Part shown: positions 12,701 through 23,860 of the stretch, piece by piece
Numbering within the stretch: position 1 is the first letter of the stretch
Layout of the letters: every line of letters begins with the position of its first letter
Origin: Anarhynchus alexandrinus
Taxonomy: Eukaryota > Chordata > Aves > Charadriiformes > Charadriidae
DNA length: 64,000 bases
Reading direction: 5' to 3'
Assembly: GCA_008711295.1 (NCBI GenBank)
Contig: VUYV01000069.1
Span: 3,566,474-3,630,473, forward strand
The notes under the pieces: model-generated
The model's database searches: none
Seen by the model: only the letters and a program-made list of their open reading frames with translations
Told to the model about the DNA's origin: nothing
Translations under genes and position numbers: made by a program

Positions 12701-13443
12701 CAACATAGCATTCGACAGTGTTTGTATCTCAGTATCAGTAAGCCGTGTGCTGTAAACATGAGCAAAATATTTTTCTTGGAAACACTGTCATATCAGTACT
12801 TGCTGGCCAAGATTCTCACTGATATATATGCAGAACTTCACTGGAGCTGACAAGCTGGCTTTTTATATAGTTGATACAAGTTTTATAGGCTTGATTTTTT
12901 TTTTCATGATTGTCTGGCTTTCTCTGAGTTGGATTTGTAATATTCCTATCCTTCTGCTACTTTAAGAATGTTTAGTTTTGAGTGGCATTTTATGCATTAT
13001 CACAAAAATCCACCAAAAAGACCCTAGTTCTGAGAAAATGAAAAGGGCAGTTCAGCCAAGGTGCCACTAAACAGAGGACGTTTGAGTAGTGAAGAATTGT
13101 GCCTATTTGTACTGAACTATAAATTTTATTTTATGATTGATACTTTGTCCTGACCCTGTTAGAGGGTTCAAACTGAGTAGATCCACCAGGCTGAGAATAA
13201 CTGGGTCCAGTGAATGAATCCAAGTATAGAAACCTGAGGAATATCCATTAAAGAAATTCATTAATGACTGCATCAAAATTAACAGAGCAAATGTTGTCCG
13301 CAGCACAGGCATCCCGATCAGCAGGGGTTTTTTTTAATGACAGAAAATTTCACATGGGGTCAATTCTATTCCAGGCAGGTACCAAATCAAGTTCCCATCA
13401 TACTGTTGATCTGACTCAAAATTTAAAGGCAACCTGAAGTTTC
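9741..13443. other. AT-rich unique DNA, no gene recognised
   Basis: Contains a 17-base A-run at 10118-10134 and an AT-rich block of alternating TA near 12655-12700. Short frames occur on both strands but none is coding-like. No repeat family is recognised. Confidence 0.5.
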
Positions 13444-13478
13444 AAAAATGCCTCCAGTTTCAACCTGGAGGCATTTTT
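13444..13478. repeat. Perfect 14-bp inverted repeat (hairpin)
   Basis: AAAAATGCCTCCAG (13444-13457) is followed, after the 7-base spacer TTTCAAC, by its exact reverse complement CTGGAGGCATTTTT (13465-13478). The stem is perfect and the pairing stops at both ends. Long perfect stems with short loops are unusual in unique DNA. It may be a chance palindrome, the remnant of a palindromic repeat, or a replication-slippage inversion. It is too short for a normal microRNA precursor. Confidence 0.95.
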
Positions 13479-14330
13479 AAAAAGTATAAATATGTATTGA
13501 TAGTTTTTCTAAAACTACCTGTGTGCTATGCATCTTATCTCAAGTTGCAAAGCAGGCAAGAGAGGAAGGAAAACCTTTTACCAGCATGTCTTCATTTCTT
13601 CAGCCTCTATAATCTCTCTCATCTCCAGTGGATTTTGGATGGTTAGATTCCTAAATTACTTGGTTGAGAGCATCGATTAATTGGACCTTATGCCCATTCT
13701 GACTGTCAATTTTCTTCATTTTCTACTTTGTGAGAGATGGAGCCGTATTAGTTTGATTTGAGGTATCTTTCCTGTGGTGTAAGGGAATGAAAGGTGGGTG
13801 ATAGACTAAATAAGGATGCCAGCTAAGCAGATGCCTTTTGCTGAAATGATGATTTTATAGACTCTGGTGTCCTCGTTCATGCAGTTACAGTTCCCTGGCA
13901 TTGAGCCGTTCAGGAATTGGAAATGGTATGAAACATGCATTTGTAATGGAACACAATATGCTTCATATAAGATCAGTAAATGTTTTTATAGGATTACTCT
14001 CTGTTGGTAAACAGCTGCAGTGTTATGCTTCAGAAGCAGAAGCATTTGAATGGTAATGAAGGGATCCTCGTATACAGTTAACAAAGCATGGTGAGATCCT
14101 TTGGGGCATAAGTCATGACATATATAATAATAGCAATAATACACTGCATTTCATTTGAGGATTTCAAAAAACTTTCTAGAAAACGGTAATGAATTAAGTG
14201 TCACCCTAACCCTCTGTTGGAGTACTGCTAAGACTACTTATTTTATTAGGTGGACTGAATGCAGAAATACCGTGTCATTTTGGCTGTGTGTTGGTTACCA
14301 TGCCTTTGCTGCACACAGATAGTTCAGGAA
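13479..14330. other. Unique AT-rich DNA, nothing recognised
   Basis: No coding frame, repeat family or RNA gene is apparent in this stretch. Confidence 0.5.
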
Positions 14331-14333
14331 GCT

Positions 14334-14740
14334 TCAGCTGCATGTATGCTGATCAGTATTTTCGACACGGAGATGAGATGTTAAGGCATAGAGAAATGAT
14401 ACAGGCAAACAGTAACTCCAGCATAAGCATCCCAACCCCAAAATCATCCAAAATCGTCTAGCTGCTTGCAGCGATAGTTGGCTCGGGCTGCTGGGTCTCT
14501 TCAGATTCTGCCATTGAGTTATGTGCATCCCCTGAGCCATGTGGGGATCGTGCCCAGACGTTGACTGTGCTCCGTGATGAAGATGATATTTTTGACCGCT
14601 TCGCATGAAAAGATTTACCTTCAGATACCTGGAATGAATACTGTCATCAATTGCTATTGTACAGTTCGAAGCGCTGTGTGATATTACAGAAGATGACACT
14701 GTGCAAACACAGTGCAGTTGGAACCTGGCCATTTAGAGTA
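14334..14740. other. Coding-like patch of uncertain strand
   Basis: The minus strand has an open frame of 132 codons (14334-14732), long for this base composition. The plus strand also has a coding-looking frame that includes TVLRDEDDIFDRFA and, after a TGA at about 14606, KDLPSDTWNEYCHQLLLY. The TGA would be explained by CpG decay of an arginine CGA codon, but that is inference. Neither translation is recognised. The patch could be an old pseudogene exon or chance. Confidence 0.2.
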
Positions 14741-16040
14741 ACAATTTCATGAGTTCTGATATGCTGATATATGTGTATGTCAGAAAATCAGCATATTTAT
14801 ATGTGTTAAAACCGTCGGTAAGAGATACATTAAACACAAACAGCTTTTCAAGGGCAAGAAGGTAGTTGCACAAACACTGTAGTTGCAAAGTATAAGAGCA
14901 GAAACCATCTGTTGTGTAGTGTATTTTGATGAAAACATCCATGATGGAAACCAAAGCTAATTAAACAGTTGTTCCACAATGTAATTTAGGGCTTTTAAAA
15001 TAATCTTATTTAGAAAATTGGTTTGGAGAGACAACTGTAAAAGACACTGTTTTTTGCTCCATCAGCACTTAAACATAAGGCCTTTTTTTCTACATCATTG
15101 CTAAGGACCATTCATTCGCCTCTTGTCCCTTTTGTTGAAGGAGATATCAGTAGTATCTTAAAAGTATTCTTTAATATTTTTGCTATTCTAGACCTCATAT
15201 TTTGTGGTAGTGAAATACAAAATTGCTTCTCTCCTTTATCTGTAGCAACAAATGAAAACATGTAGGTTCTCAACTGACACAATTTTGGCTAAAATCATAT
15301 TTTTAAATAGAAACCAAGTAAGGGTTATGCTAATAGAACCTCATTTGTAATTTAAACTGCAGCTGTTAACATTCAATAATGGAGCCATACATCAAGGAGT
15401 TTTCTGCAAAAACAGAAAAATACTAATTCTTCATCCTTAGATCTGCAAATCCAGACTGATGGGATTTCAGCCCTTCATCTTTTAGTGACAGGCAGCAGCA
15501 TCAGTGGAATAAAACTAAAATGTGATCCCCTTTCTCTCCACCTCCTTCCCCTAATTTTACTCTGACAGAGAAAGAAACACAGTTTTAGCTGGTATCTTTG
15601 CTCAGGGGAAAAAATGGTCTGTCATCAGGTCTTTTAGGGAGAAAGAGCTCTTCAGTGGAGCAGTTAAATGGTATTTTGATTCTCAGGGTGCATCTTATAC
15701 CTGTATTTTTGCAAGATATGATAAATGATTTCTGAGACAGTTATTGAGAGCAGAATCGAGGTCATCAACCTTCCCCAAGAGGTCATTATCTCTCAGTTCT
15801 TGTTTCTGATGAAAATGTTGAACATGGGGGAGATGGGCTCCAGATGAACTATCTGAAACTGTGCAGTCTCACGTGAGCAATCCCCAGCCATATGTTAGCT
15901 AAAGATGTACTTCCTATTTTTTCGACTGCAAAAATCAGTGACTCTGATCAAATTTTTCTAGATGAATTTTAATTGATTTTGCAATAGTTTAGTGCATGCA
16001 TGTTGAAGTTTATCATTCTAAATCCCCTAACATGCATACA
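14741..16040. other. AT-rich unique DNA, nothing recognised
   Basis: No repeat family, RNA gene or open frame of note is visible here. Confidence 0.5.
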
Positions 16041-16697
16041 TTACTGTAAAGTCCTCTAAAATTCGTGATGAAATAGAAGCCTTTGGGTATGTTGAATTTG
16101 AGACCTCCTGTGTCTTTGGAGAAATTTGGTTTGAAGCCCTACAGCTAAATTCCAAAGCTCTTCATTGTCTGTAAATGAGTTGCTCCTATACTGGAGTTGG
16201 CTTATGAAGCTGAGTCCCTGCATGTGGCTGGAAATACTCAGTTGTCTGAAGAGATAAAAGATAGAAATCTGCCACAGCAAAAGAAATCTTTACAAACTGC
16301 TGTACAAAACAAAAATCATGTGGTCTTATGCCTAGAACAGAAAATGGTTATCATCTTAGTGTTAATAGGCTTCGGTAGTATCTGTGTTAGTATTTTAGTT
16401 CAAATCAGGACTGTACTTCAGAAGTATCGGGACAAACTAGCTTCCCTTTTGAACCTTCCTGATGATGAAGCTAAACAAGGGCAATTACTCCAAAACCGGA
16501 CCAAAAGTATGCAGAAGTACACAATAAAATGTCCTGAAGCACGTGTTGCATGGGTGTAAAGTGCTTGGCTCCAGCTGTTCTGCTGTACAAAGCCATTCTT
16601 GTTTGGTTCCACTATTTCCTAATGTAGAAGTTTTCTTAGTTAAATAAGACCACAGGTATCCTTGTCATAAAAAAAAAAGTTTGCAAAAAAAAAACCC
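16040..16697 (+). pseudogene. Candidate pseudogene of a small single-pass membrane protein
   Basis: Two adjacent plus-strand frames read as protein-like. The first, ending at a TAA at 16172-16174, includes KIRDEIEAFGYVEFE and GEIWFEALQLNSKAL. About five bases further on, another frame opens (16179-16559, 126 codons) with a charged, coiled-coil-like segment, a hydrophobic helix (MVIILVLIGFGSICVSILV, about residues 55-73) and then the basic stretch RTVLQKYRDKLASLLNL. A frameshift plus stop would join them. About 105-140 bases after the stop lie two A-tracts (16669-16678 and 16688-16697). These features fit a processed pseudogene or a decayed last exon. The layout recalls single-pass membrane/coiled-coil proteins, but I cannot name a parent. 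Confidence 0.3.
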
Positions 16698-19450
16698 CTT
16701 TCTTATCTGTAAGTAACGGAATATTTCCACTTTTTGCTCAGATAGTGGATTAGAGTCTGGAACTGCAGAGGTCTCTTCCGTAATTAAAATGTTTTCAAAT
16801 ATTCACATGTACTTGAATGACCAGTGGGCTATTTGTATTTTGTATGTTTAAAACTGTACTAAAGCAGGAGTTATTCTTATCTAGTCTATTTCCATTAAAA
16901 CTGTCATTTAAAGAGTGGTGTTTTGAATTTTTGATCTCACCTTCTCTATTCACATTTCTAAGGGAAACTTTAAACAGGTATCTTAAAGAGGGGAACTAGA
17001 TGACCTGTGGAGGGCTGTCCTTTGCAACTCCCTTTTCTAAGCTTATATGATAAATGAAGGGAGAGCAAAGTTATTGCCTGTTCATCAATGGTTAGGAAAA
17101 AAAGTGGAAACTAATACTGAAAGCCAAAAGTTGAGTATCTTTTCATTGTAATCTTCTATCATCTTCATCTATCGTATGTATTGTAATAAATTGGGGGGGT
17201 TGTGGTGTGTATGCATATATATATACGCCCGTGTACACATACACACGTATATGTATACTATGCTGGACGTAGTATGGCACGTAGCAAAGAGTATTGCTGA
17301 TAGCAGCAATATTGATGGGGTAGTTCATTGCACAGGGCATCGGCGGTAGTACGTACTACTCTCCTCATTGCTTGTAAGATGAAGCATTTAGTCTGCTTTT
17401 CTGAAGAGAGTCTCACTGCTTTGTGCCCGGGTTTCTGATCTTGTGGTGCGCATTTCTAGGGTTTTTCTATCCTAGTCAGTGTTTGTAAATGAGGTTGCTG
17501 TACGCTGCTATCTGTAGTTCTTCATTGGACACTTAACCATGATTTATGAGCTCTTAGTTATCAAAGTCTTTGCTTTTGGCCCATCAGCCAATATTTTGTT
17601 TCCACGTATGGCACTGAGTTAATGCCTTACTCGTTCCCGAGCTCTTCAAACTGAGTCAGTAGATAGTTACTTAGGTAAAGTACTGTGAAAGAGTAAGATG
17701 TAAAAATCCAAATGCTATGTCTAGGAATTACTCAAAAGCCAACATTTGTGTCCACCGTAGCTTGCTGTTTAATAATTTAAAATTCTACACATTTTTGCTT
17801 TATTTTTTAAATAGTCATACTGGCTCAAATAGCTGAAAATTTTGTACCTTTTTTCTGGTCATAGGTGAAACTGAGTATCACAGGATGTAAAGAAATAGGC
17901 AGTTTGTAAATATATATAAAAGAGACCAAGGAAAAGTAGAAAAAGAAGAGTTGTTAGCAATTAAGGGAAAACAATTTGAGACTAGTTGAATGACAGGAAG
18001 GCGTTAGTTATGAAATGCCCATTAACTCTCAGTTGTATTACACCAGCCACTACAGGGTGAGGTAATCAAATATTTGAAGGTCAACTGATTTCATTGGTCA
18101 GAGGGTAAAGGTACAAAGAAAATGGAAAAGCTGGTAAAATTGACTTGATAATGCTTTACACAATGTCATAAGTGCTCACCATACTCACCATAAACACAGA
18201 CTCTTGAAAACTCTTAAGCCATTGCTAGATGGCTGTAGGAACACTCCCAAACATTCAAATTTTCAACATGCTGAAACATCAACATATAGTATACTTTTTA
18301 AATTTCAAGCTGTATATTTCGAGTATTTAATTCATTGATGGATACAGCACTTTTACTGGCATGGCTTATGATTCATGTAATAATAATTTTTTAAAAATTG
18401 CAGAGGCATATATTCAGTGACTTTGCTGGTCATGCAGAAGTCTGGCAATGTGAGTTTTTAAGTGTTCTCTGAAGATGGACAGCTTTACCTTTATTTACTT
18501 CCTAAGAGCCAGCAACGTGACTCTGACCTACCATTTACTAGCTGTCATGTGAATGTCAAGATTATAAAACCCCAAGTATTTTTAATTTTTCTCAATTGCA
18601 TCTATGGCACTAATGTTTCCCTTAATGTTCTACTCACTCTTGGAATAAAAAATGAGAGATCCTTTAGAGTGGAACACGGACAATTCCCTTCCTAAGCTAT
18701 AGGAAACACTGAAAGCCTGAATCAGGAAATTCTGGAAGGAGAAGGACCTCTGCCTCTTAAGTTTGCGCATGTAAGATTGCTTTACTCCAAAAGGTTTTTC
18801 TGCTCAGTCCAGACCTGTCTGAAAGGCTTACGGAGGAAGGAAACAGAGTGACTTAAGTTCACAATACAGTTGTTAAACCGGGCTAGAAGATGAATGGGGG
18901 GGGGCAACACCATGCTGAAGAATTAAAGTTCTGAAGTAGTGTGTGCTTCTGTACGTTAACAGAACACTTCTTAAATGTGGCTTTTATCCTGGCACTATTT
19001 TTAATACTTACTGTTGGGCTCCCACCCAGACATCACAATTGCTGCTGTTGGCGCAGATGTCAAATGCTGTGATTTCTTGATGGCTACCATAAGTTGATGG
19101 TGAAGTATTAGGAACTTGGTTTGATTCATCATCAGATATCGCTTAAAGGTATGAACAAGGTGCTGTGAAGGCTGTGGTGACTCTTTTTGTGTTTCTGTTG
19201 CTTCTGTTTCTGTGAAGCTGAATGCTGGCTGGGTTTAGCACCAAGGGAATCCTTTCCATTACTTGCGTTGATTTTCCCAGTGTGGCAGGTGCACTAGGTC
19301 TTTTCCATGCATGTGTTCCATCAAATGAAAGTATTGTGTCAAGGGAAGCATGTGAATAGTACTTAAATAGCTACCTGACTTGTGGACAAAACCAGGCAGA
19401 ATTATGCCTGAAGAAACAAAAATATTTCTAAAAATTAGTCCCTGAATGTT
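16698..19450. other. AT-rich unique DNA with a short alternating purine-pyrimidine tract
   Basis: Around 17205-17258 a run of alternating TG, CA and TA dinucleotides occurs (GTGTGTATGCATATATATAT and following), a possible Z-DNA or slippage-prone tract. Nothing else is recognised. Confidence 0.45.
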
Positions 19451-19665
19451 GGTTTAAAGGTTGTGTCCTTTGGAAGGATTTGAAGCAGTTTAGGTGCTTA
19501 TGTTCCTCTAGGGACTTCGAGTGCTGTGAGGTTTTAAGGAAGGCTAAGTATTCCAGGAAGTTTAAGAGCTTATGGCATCGTAAATATTTAAGATGATTTA
19601 AAAGGTTATGTCCTCTTTAGTATTTGAGTTGGATTAAGTGCTTATATTGCCTTAAGGACTTTTTC
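19451..19665. repeat. Degenerate tandem repeat, three units of about 72 bp
   Basis: The motif GTTTAGGTGCTTATGTTCC near 19488 recurs as GTTTAAGAGCTTATGG near 19560 and GATTAAGTGCTTATATTG near 19632. The GCTTAT core is spaced 72 and then 73 bases apart. Units 1 and 3 align for about 68 bases, including their starts (GGTTTAAAGGTTGTGTCC against GATTTAAAAGGTTATGTCC) and ends (TCTAGGGACTT against CTTAAGGACTT). The middle unit is more diverged. It resembles old amniote TTAGGTGCCTAA-type repeats; that link is from memory. Confidence 0.6.
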
Positions 19666-20663
19666 CTTTTTTTGCCCTAAAAGGAACCTAGGAAATGAAA
19701 CGCAAAAAAACCCTATAGATGCAATGTTTGGACTGCATTTGAGAAATGCAAAATTCTAGGTATCAATAGCACCAGTAACTTGACCGCAGTGCATATGCTT
19801 CAAAGACGGACAGAACAACGGAGGGTGTTTAGGAAATCGCTGGATATGAAATCCAGCAGCAGTAGTATTTAATACCTTGACAGCCAATGTGTTGGGAAAT
19901 GGTTCTTTTCTTCTCCTGCGTGTTCTGTATGATCTGATAAAGAAGATCAAATAGATGATCAGGATAGAATCAGATTGTGGAAATGCAGGGAAACAATTTC
20001 ATCTTTAGAAGGTAAAGACTGTCTTTAATTCAATATGCAAGAAAATTAGGAAGCTGGTTAGTTCTATTTTGTAGTTTTGCCAATATTTTACCTCAAATAA
20101 TAAGGAATAACAAATATTACATATCTAGGTCTTGATAGCTTATCTCTTCTAAATGAAATAATTTTGTGTATTTACTCTTGTCCTCTGAGATGCCTTCCCT
20201 AAATTTTTTACTAAAGTGTATTTACATAACGTATTTTTCTGAAGTTTCTATACTTCTGTAATTGCAGCTATATTCCTAAAAAGTATATTTTCTATCTATT
20301 TTTTTATTAACCAAACACATACTCTTCTCAGTGCATAAAAAGCTAATTACCACCATTCATTCAACGTATTCTGTGCTGCCTCAAATAAATAGGCATCAGT
20401 CCATCAGTCCAAACTCACGTTTTTCTCATGCGCCTCTAAACCAGCATGGCTGTTGCTTGGTTAATATAGCACAATTATGGTAGCTGTATCTATAGTGCTG
20501 CCGCAGGCTGCTCTTGCACAGCACTCATGACAGCCATCTGGGCTGTGTCCGGCGGTCCCACGGGGAAGACATTAAATTATCTCTGGCATGGTCCTATGGC
20601 ATGGATACTGCTTTCCGGCAGGGAGAACGTCAGCAGAGTGGCCCTGCCCTCCCATGGTGACAT
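19666..20663. other. Unique DNA, nothing recognised
   Basis: Includes a GC-richer patch at about 20490-20660. A 64-codon minus frame at 19756-19950 is not recognised. No repeat family is seen. Confidence 0.45.
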
Positions 20664-20757
20664 ATCATAGAATCATAGAATCATAGAATGGTTTAGGTTG
20701 GAAAGGACCTTGAAGATCATTGAGTTCCAACCCCTCTGCCATAGGCAGGGACACGTC
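20664..20757 (-). mobile_element. CR1 LINE 3' tail fragment
   Basis: On the plus strand it starts with ATCATAGA and two further ATCATAGA units, the reverse complement of the CR1 octamer tail. The standard antisense CR1 3' UTR follows: 'ggtttaggttggaaagga', 'gatcattgagttccaac', 'ctgccataggcagggacac'. Similarity stops at about 20757, so it is a very short 5'-truncated copy of the ATTCTATG-ending CR1 type. Confidence 0.93.
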
Positions 20758-21479
20758 CGAAATGTTGTCTGCACAACATGAGGTGCATGAATTGACATGC
20801 CTCTTGATAGCAGCTCCTCACTAATGATGCTGCCTAGACAAAAAATCAGCTTGCCAGGTGAGGTAGAAGAGTGGTGTCTGCAGAAACAAGAGTTGAAGGT
20901 GAGGGAAACCTGAAGCCTTCAAGACCGGGCAGGCAATGTACAGCATGTATTCAGCAATGTAGGTGGGAAGAATGAGGTGTCTTCCAGATGGCCACATGCC
21001 CCCAGAAAGGTCGCTGATAATATCCCAGCAAGCTGAAATGTGCTGTCAGTTATGGTATTAGTGTTGCAGGAGTGCTCACTCACTCTGTCCCAACAGTTAT
21101 GACCAAGAATCACCAACAGTTGGTAGTACAATGTGTTTGAAGGGTGAGATGGTCAGAACTGAGTATCTAACATTTTCCAGGCTACGTCTTTGGCTCTCTG
21201 TTATGTATCACTTAATGCAGAGTTGAGAAAAACCTGGTGAAGAAAGACAGTTAAGAAGAAAATGGGATGTACTTCAAAACATAGGTCTAAGAGCAGTGCA
21301 CTGATTGAGCTTATTGTTGCTATGTGTTGATGCAATACAATCAAATGATTATGTGTTTTAAGTTGGTTTTGGTGTAATCGTGAGTTCAGCTGCTTCAGAA
21401 CCAACTCATACTTCTTAATAACTCTTCAAAATTATTAAAAGATATTTTTATGTGTGTACATCTTTAATTAAATGTAATT
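20758..21479. other. Unique DNA, nothing recognised
   Basis: No coding frame, repeat family or RNA gene is visible between the CR1 tail and the ancient CR1 relic. Confidence 0.45.
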
Positions 21480-23300
21480 TCCTATTACTTTTGGTAAACC
21501 CCATGGAGGAAGGACCCCCAATGTTTCCCTGTCTTCCTTTCTCTCAAACTTAGCATCATCTGAGAATTGTAAAAGTACAGTTTCTATATGGATGACCATT
21601 TCACTGTCCAAGTTATGAAAGGAAACACCCTGTGCACCAGACCAGGATGGACCCCTGTTCAGCCCAGTTTTTAATACCCTTCTTTTATTACTGGTTTCTA
21701 CATAAAATTTTTGAACACATTTGTATTTGCCTTAAAATAGTTGAATTTAGTCTTTCTTTCCTTAGCTTCTTTTTATGAGTCATCCACTCCTTTTTATATG
21801 TCACCCACTGCTTCTTTCCCATTCACGAACTATTTTTCTATTAAACGAGAAATTTAATTGGCTTGCCAGGTTTTGCTCATGACAAAACTATATTGGCAGG
21901 TATTTATTTTCTTGTTGTAAAAAAGAAAAAAAACCCTCCTGTTGTCTTGTTTTTCTCAAGAATATTCTGAGAACTGAAACTAATTGGACAAGTCTGGCAT
22001 TCCTTACCTCCTCTTTTTTCACCTTTTTAAGACAGGCACTGGATTTTTCCGTTCTCATTGTTTTGGAACTTCATCCATTCTCTAAAAGTTCTGAAATATC
22101 TCTAATGGCTGTGAGAGAATTTCAATTAATTCTCTTAGAGTCCCTTGTAGTGCAGTTAACTGCCCTACCTATTGAGGCAGTGCAGCTATTTGTGGGAATA
22201 AAGGGTAGAAACCTTAGTCACTGGATTGATTTGAGATAAAAATCAATTTCAAAAATAAAGGATATTTTAAACTCTTATAATTCCACTGATTTGGTTTTGA
22301 GTAGATATAAATGACAGGTTGTCAAAATTTCAGTGCAGTCAGGTATTGAAGGCATTAGAGTTTGGCATTCTTCAACTGGTTTCATGGCATGAGCCAACAT
22401 TGTGTTCTTACCTATCCTAAGGATGAGGTTGATTTGGCTCAGCTGATCTGACAGCATCTGACTTACTGAAATGTCTCTTCATCTGTTTTCCCTGTTCTAC
22501 TCTTAATTTTTTATCTGTTTTGTCACTGGTTTTATCTATCAGGTCGTACTTGTCTTTTATATCAAAGACTAAGCAAAATATAGTTGTCTTTGTATCTTCT
22601 GCGAATAGCCTGGTCAGCCCTTTCTTGAATTTTCCTATTATTATTAAGGAATGTAAAAAAATGCTTTCTTGCTACTAATTCAATTTTTTGGAAGTTATAT
22701 TTTGCTTTCTGGTTTTGCCCTTCTGACTTTGTCCCTGTATTGTCAGGTTTTTCTCTCACGCATTGTGTTCGTGGATCTGTACTCTCCTTAAGTTGCAGGT
22801 CCTTGAGTTTGTGATTCTGCCTTTGTCAACACTGACTTAGTTTGCTCTTATGCCTTAAATGTTACTCCTTTATGGAACTGCCAGCTCTCTTGAACTCTTT
22901 CTTCTTCCTTTCCAGTTACCTTTCACAGGATCTTGGCCACCACTTCATTTATCCAAGTCCTCTTCTGTACTCGCCATTGACTTTATTCTCCTATTCTCCC
23001 TTCTCCCTCCCTTCCTTGGAAATGAGATTTCTCATGTTATGGTCACTTTCAACGAAGCTGCCCTCAATTTTCACATTTCCAATGAGTTCTCAAAGGTTGA
23101 AGTAAAATCTAAAACATTTTTTGTGTTGAATGTTTTCCTCAGTTTCTGTACTGAAAAATGGTTGCCAACACATTTCTGGAGAGCCTGCGTCCTGCTGTCT
23201 CCTTTCCTAAAAAATGACCGAGTAGTTAAGGTTCCTTGTTATTGCCAAGTTCTGCTGATATTTGCTTGTACACTGCTCGGTCACAAAGAAAATCTCATTC
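21480..23300 (-). mobile_element. Long ancient CR1 LINE relic (ORF2 region)
   Basis: Two antisense blocks fit old CR1 ORF2 in correct order. At 22560-23290 the sense strand reads like the region between endonuclease and reverse transcriptase: 'gttcaagagagctggcag' near 22885, 'gggagggagaagggaga' near 23005, and the part around 23090-23250 matching sequence upstream of it. At 21480-22145 it reads as reverse transcriptase, including 'ccagtgcctgtcttaaaaag' near 22030 (fingers), a degraded fingers block near 21870, and 'cagatgatgctaag' at about 21551-21564, the degenerate ADD motif. The 22146-22560 interval is too decayed to assign. All frames are destroyed. The match to turtle/crocodilian-type CR1 is from memory. 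Confidence 0.7.
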
Positions 23301-23769
23301 GTATGATCTTTTTTTTGAGAGGAAACACGGTATGCTGTGCGGCAAAGAAAGAAGTGTGCTGGATGTACGGGCAGCCAAATGTCAGCAAAGATGTGAATTT
23401 ATCTTTTTATACTGCATTGGTAAACAGAGTGAATTTCAGCTTATGGTTCTTGTGGCCACATCTGAAAAAACCCCAACCTTTTTGAAAATTAGAGATGGTG
23501 CCAGAAACAATTATGAAAGTGATTTAAGAGCTTGAAAATTGCCTTGCAGTGAAATATTTAAGGAGATCAGTCTGTTTACCTTATCAAAAAGATGTTTGAG
23601 AAGTGACTTAATTACAGCATACCTTCACAGAGAGAAAATATCTGGTGCTCTAAAGAGCTCTTTAATCTAGTACAGAAAAAACATGACATAAAACAATTGT
23701 TTTAGCTAAAACAGAATTTATTCTTTAATCAACTATAAGTGTTTGGGCTTAATAATAAGGGAACTGCTT
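23301..23769. other. AT-rich DNA, nothing recognised
   Basis: Frames at 22859-23535 read across the ancient LINE relic and its flank and are not protein-like. No further element is identified. Confidence 0.4.
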
Positions 23770-23860
23770 GAAATTTTATATTCTGTGATATTATAGGAAG
23801 TCAGACTTGATGATCTAATGGTCCTTTCTGACCTTAAATTCTATTTAATCCATGAATCTT
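23770..23860 (+). mobile_element. Old CR1 LINE 3' end fragment
   Basis: 'gaagtcagacttgatgatct', 'aatggtcctttctgacctta' and a decayed tail 'aattctatttaatccatgaa' follow the order of the 3' UTR of older amniote CR1 types. The octamer tail has lost regularity. Only about 90 bases remain. Confidence 0.7.

Noticed and set aside
19756..19950. 64-codon minus-strand frame with an Arg-rich start
   Set aside because: No homologue is recognised, and the plus strand is equally open over part of it.
22859..23485. 208-codon plus-strand frame rich in Leu/Phe/Ser
   Set aside because: It is mostly the antisense of the ancient CR1 relic and reads as pyrimidine-rich composition, not protein.
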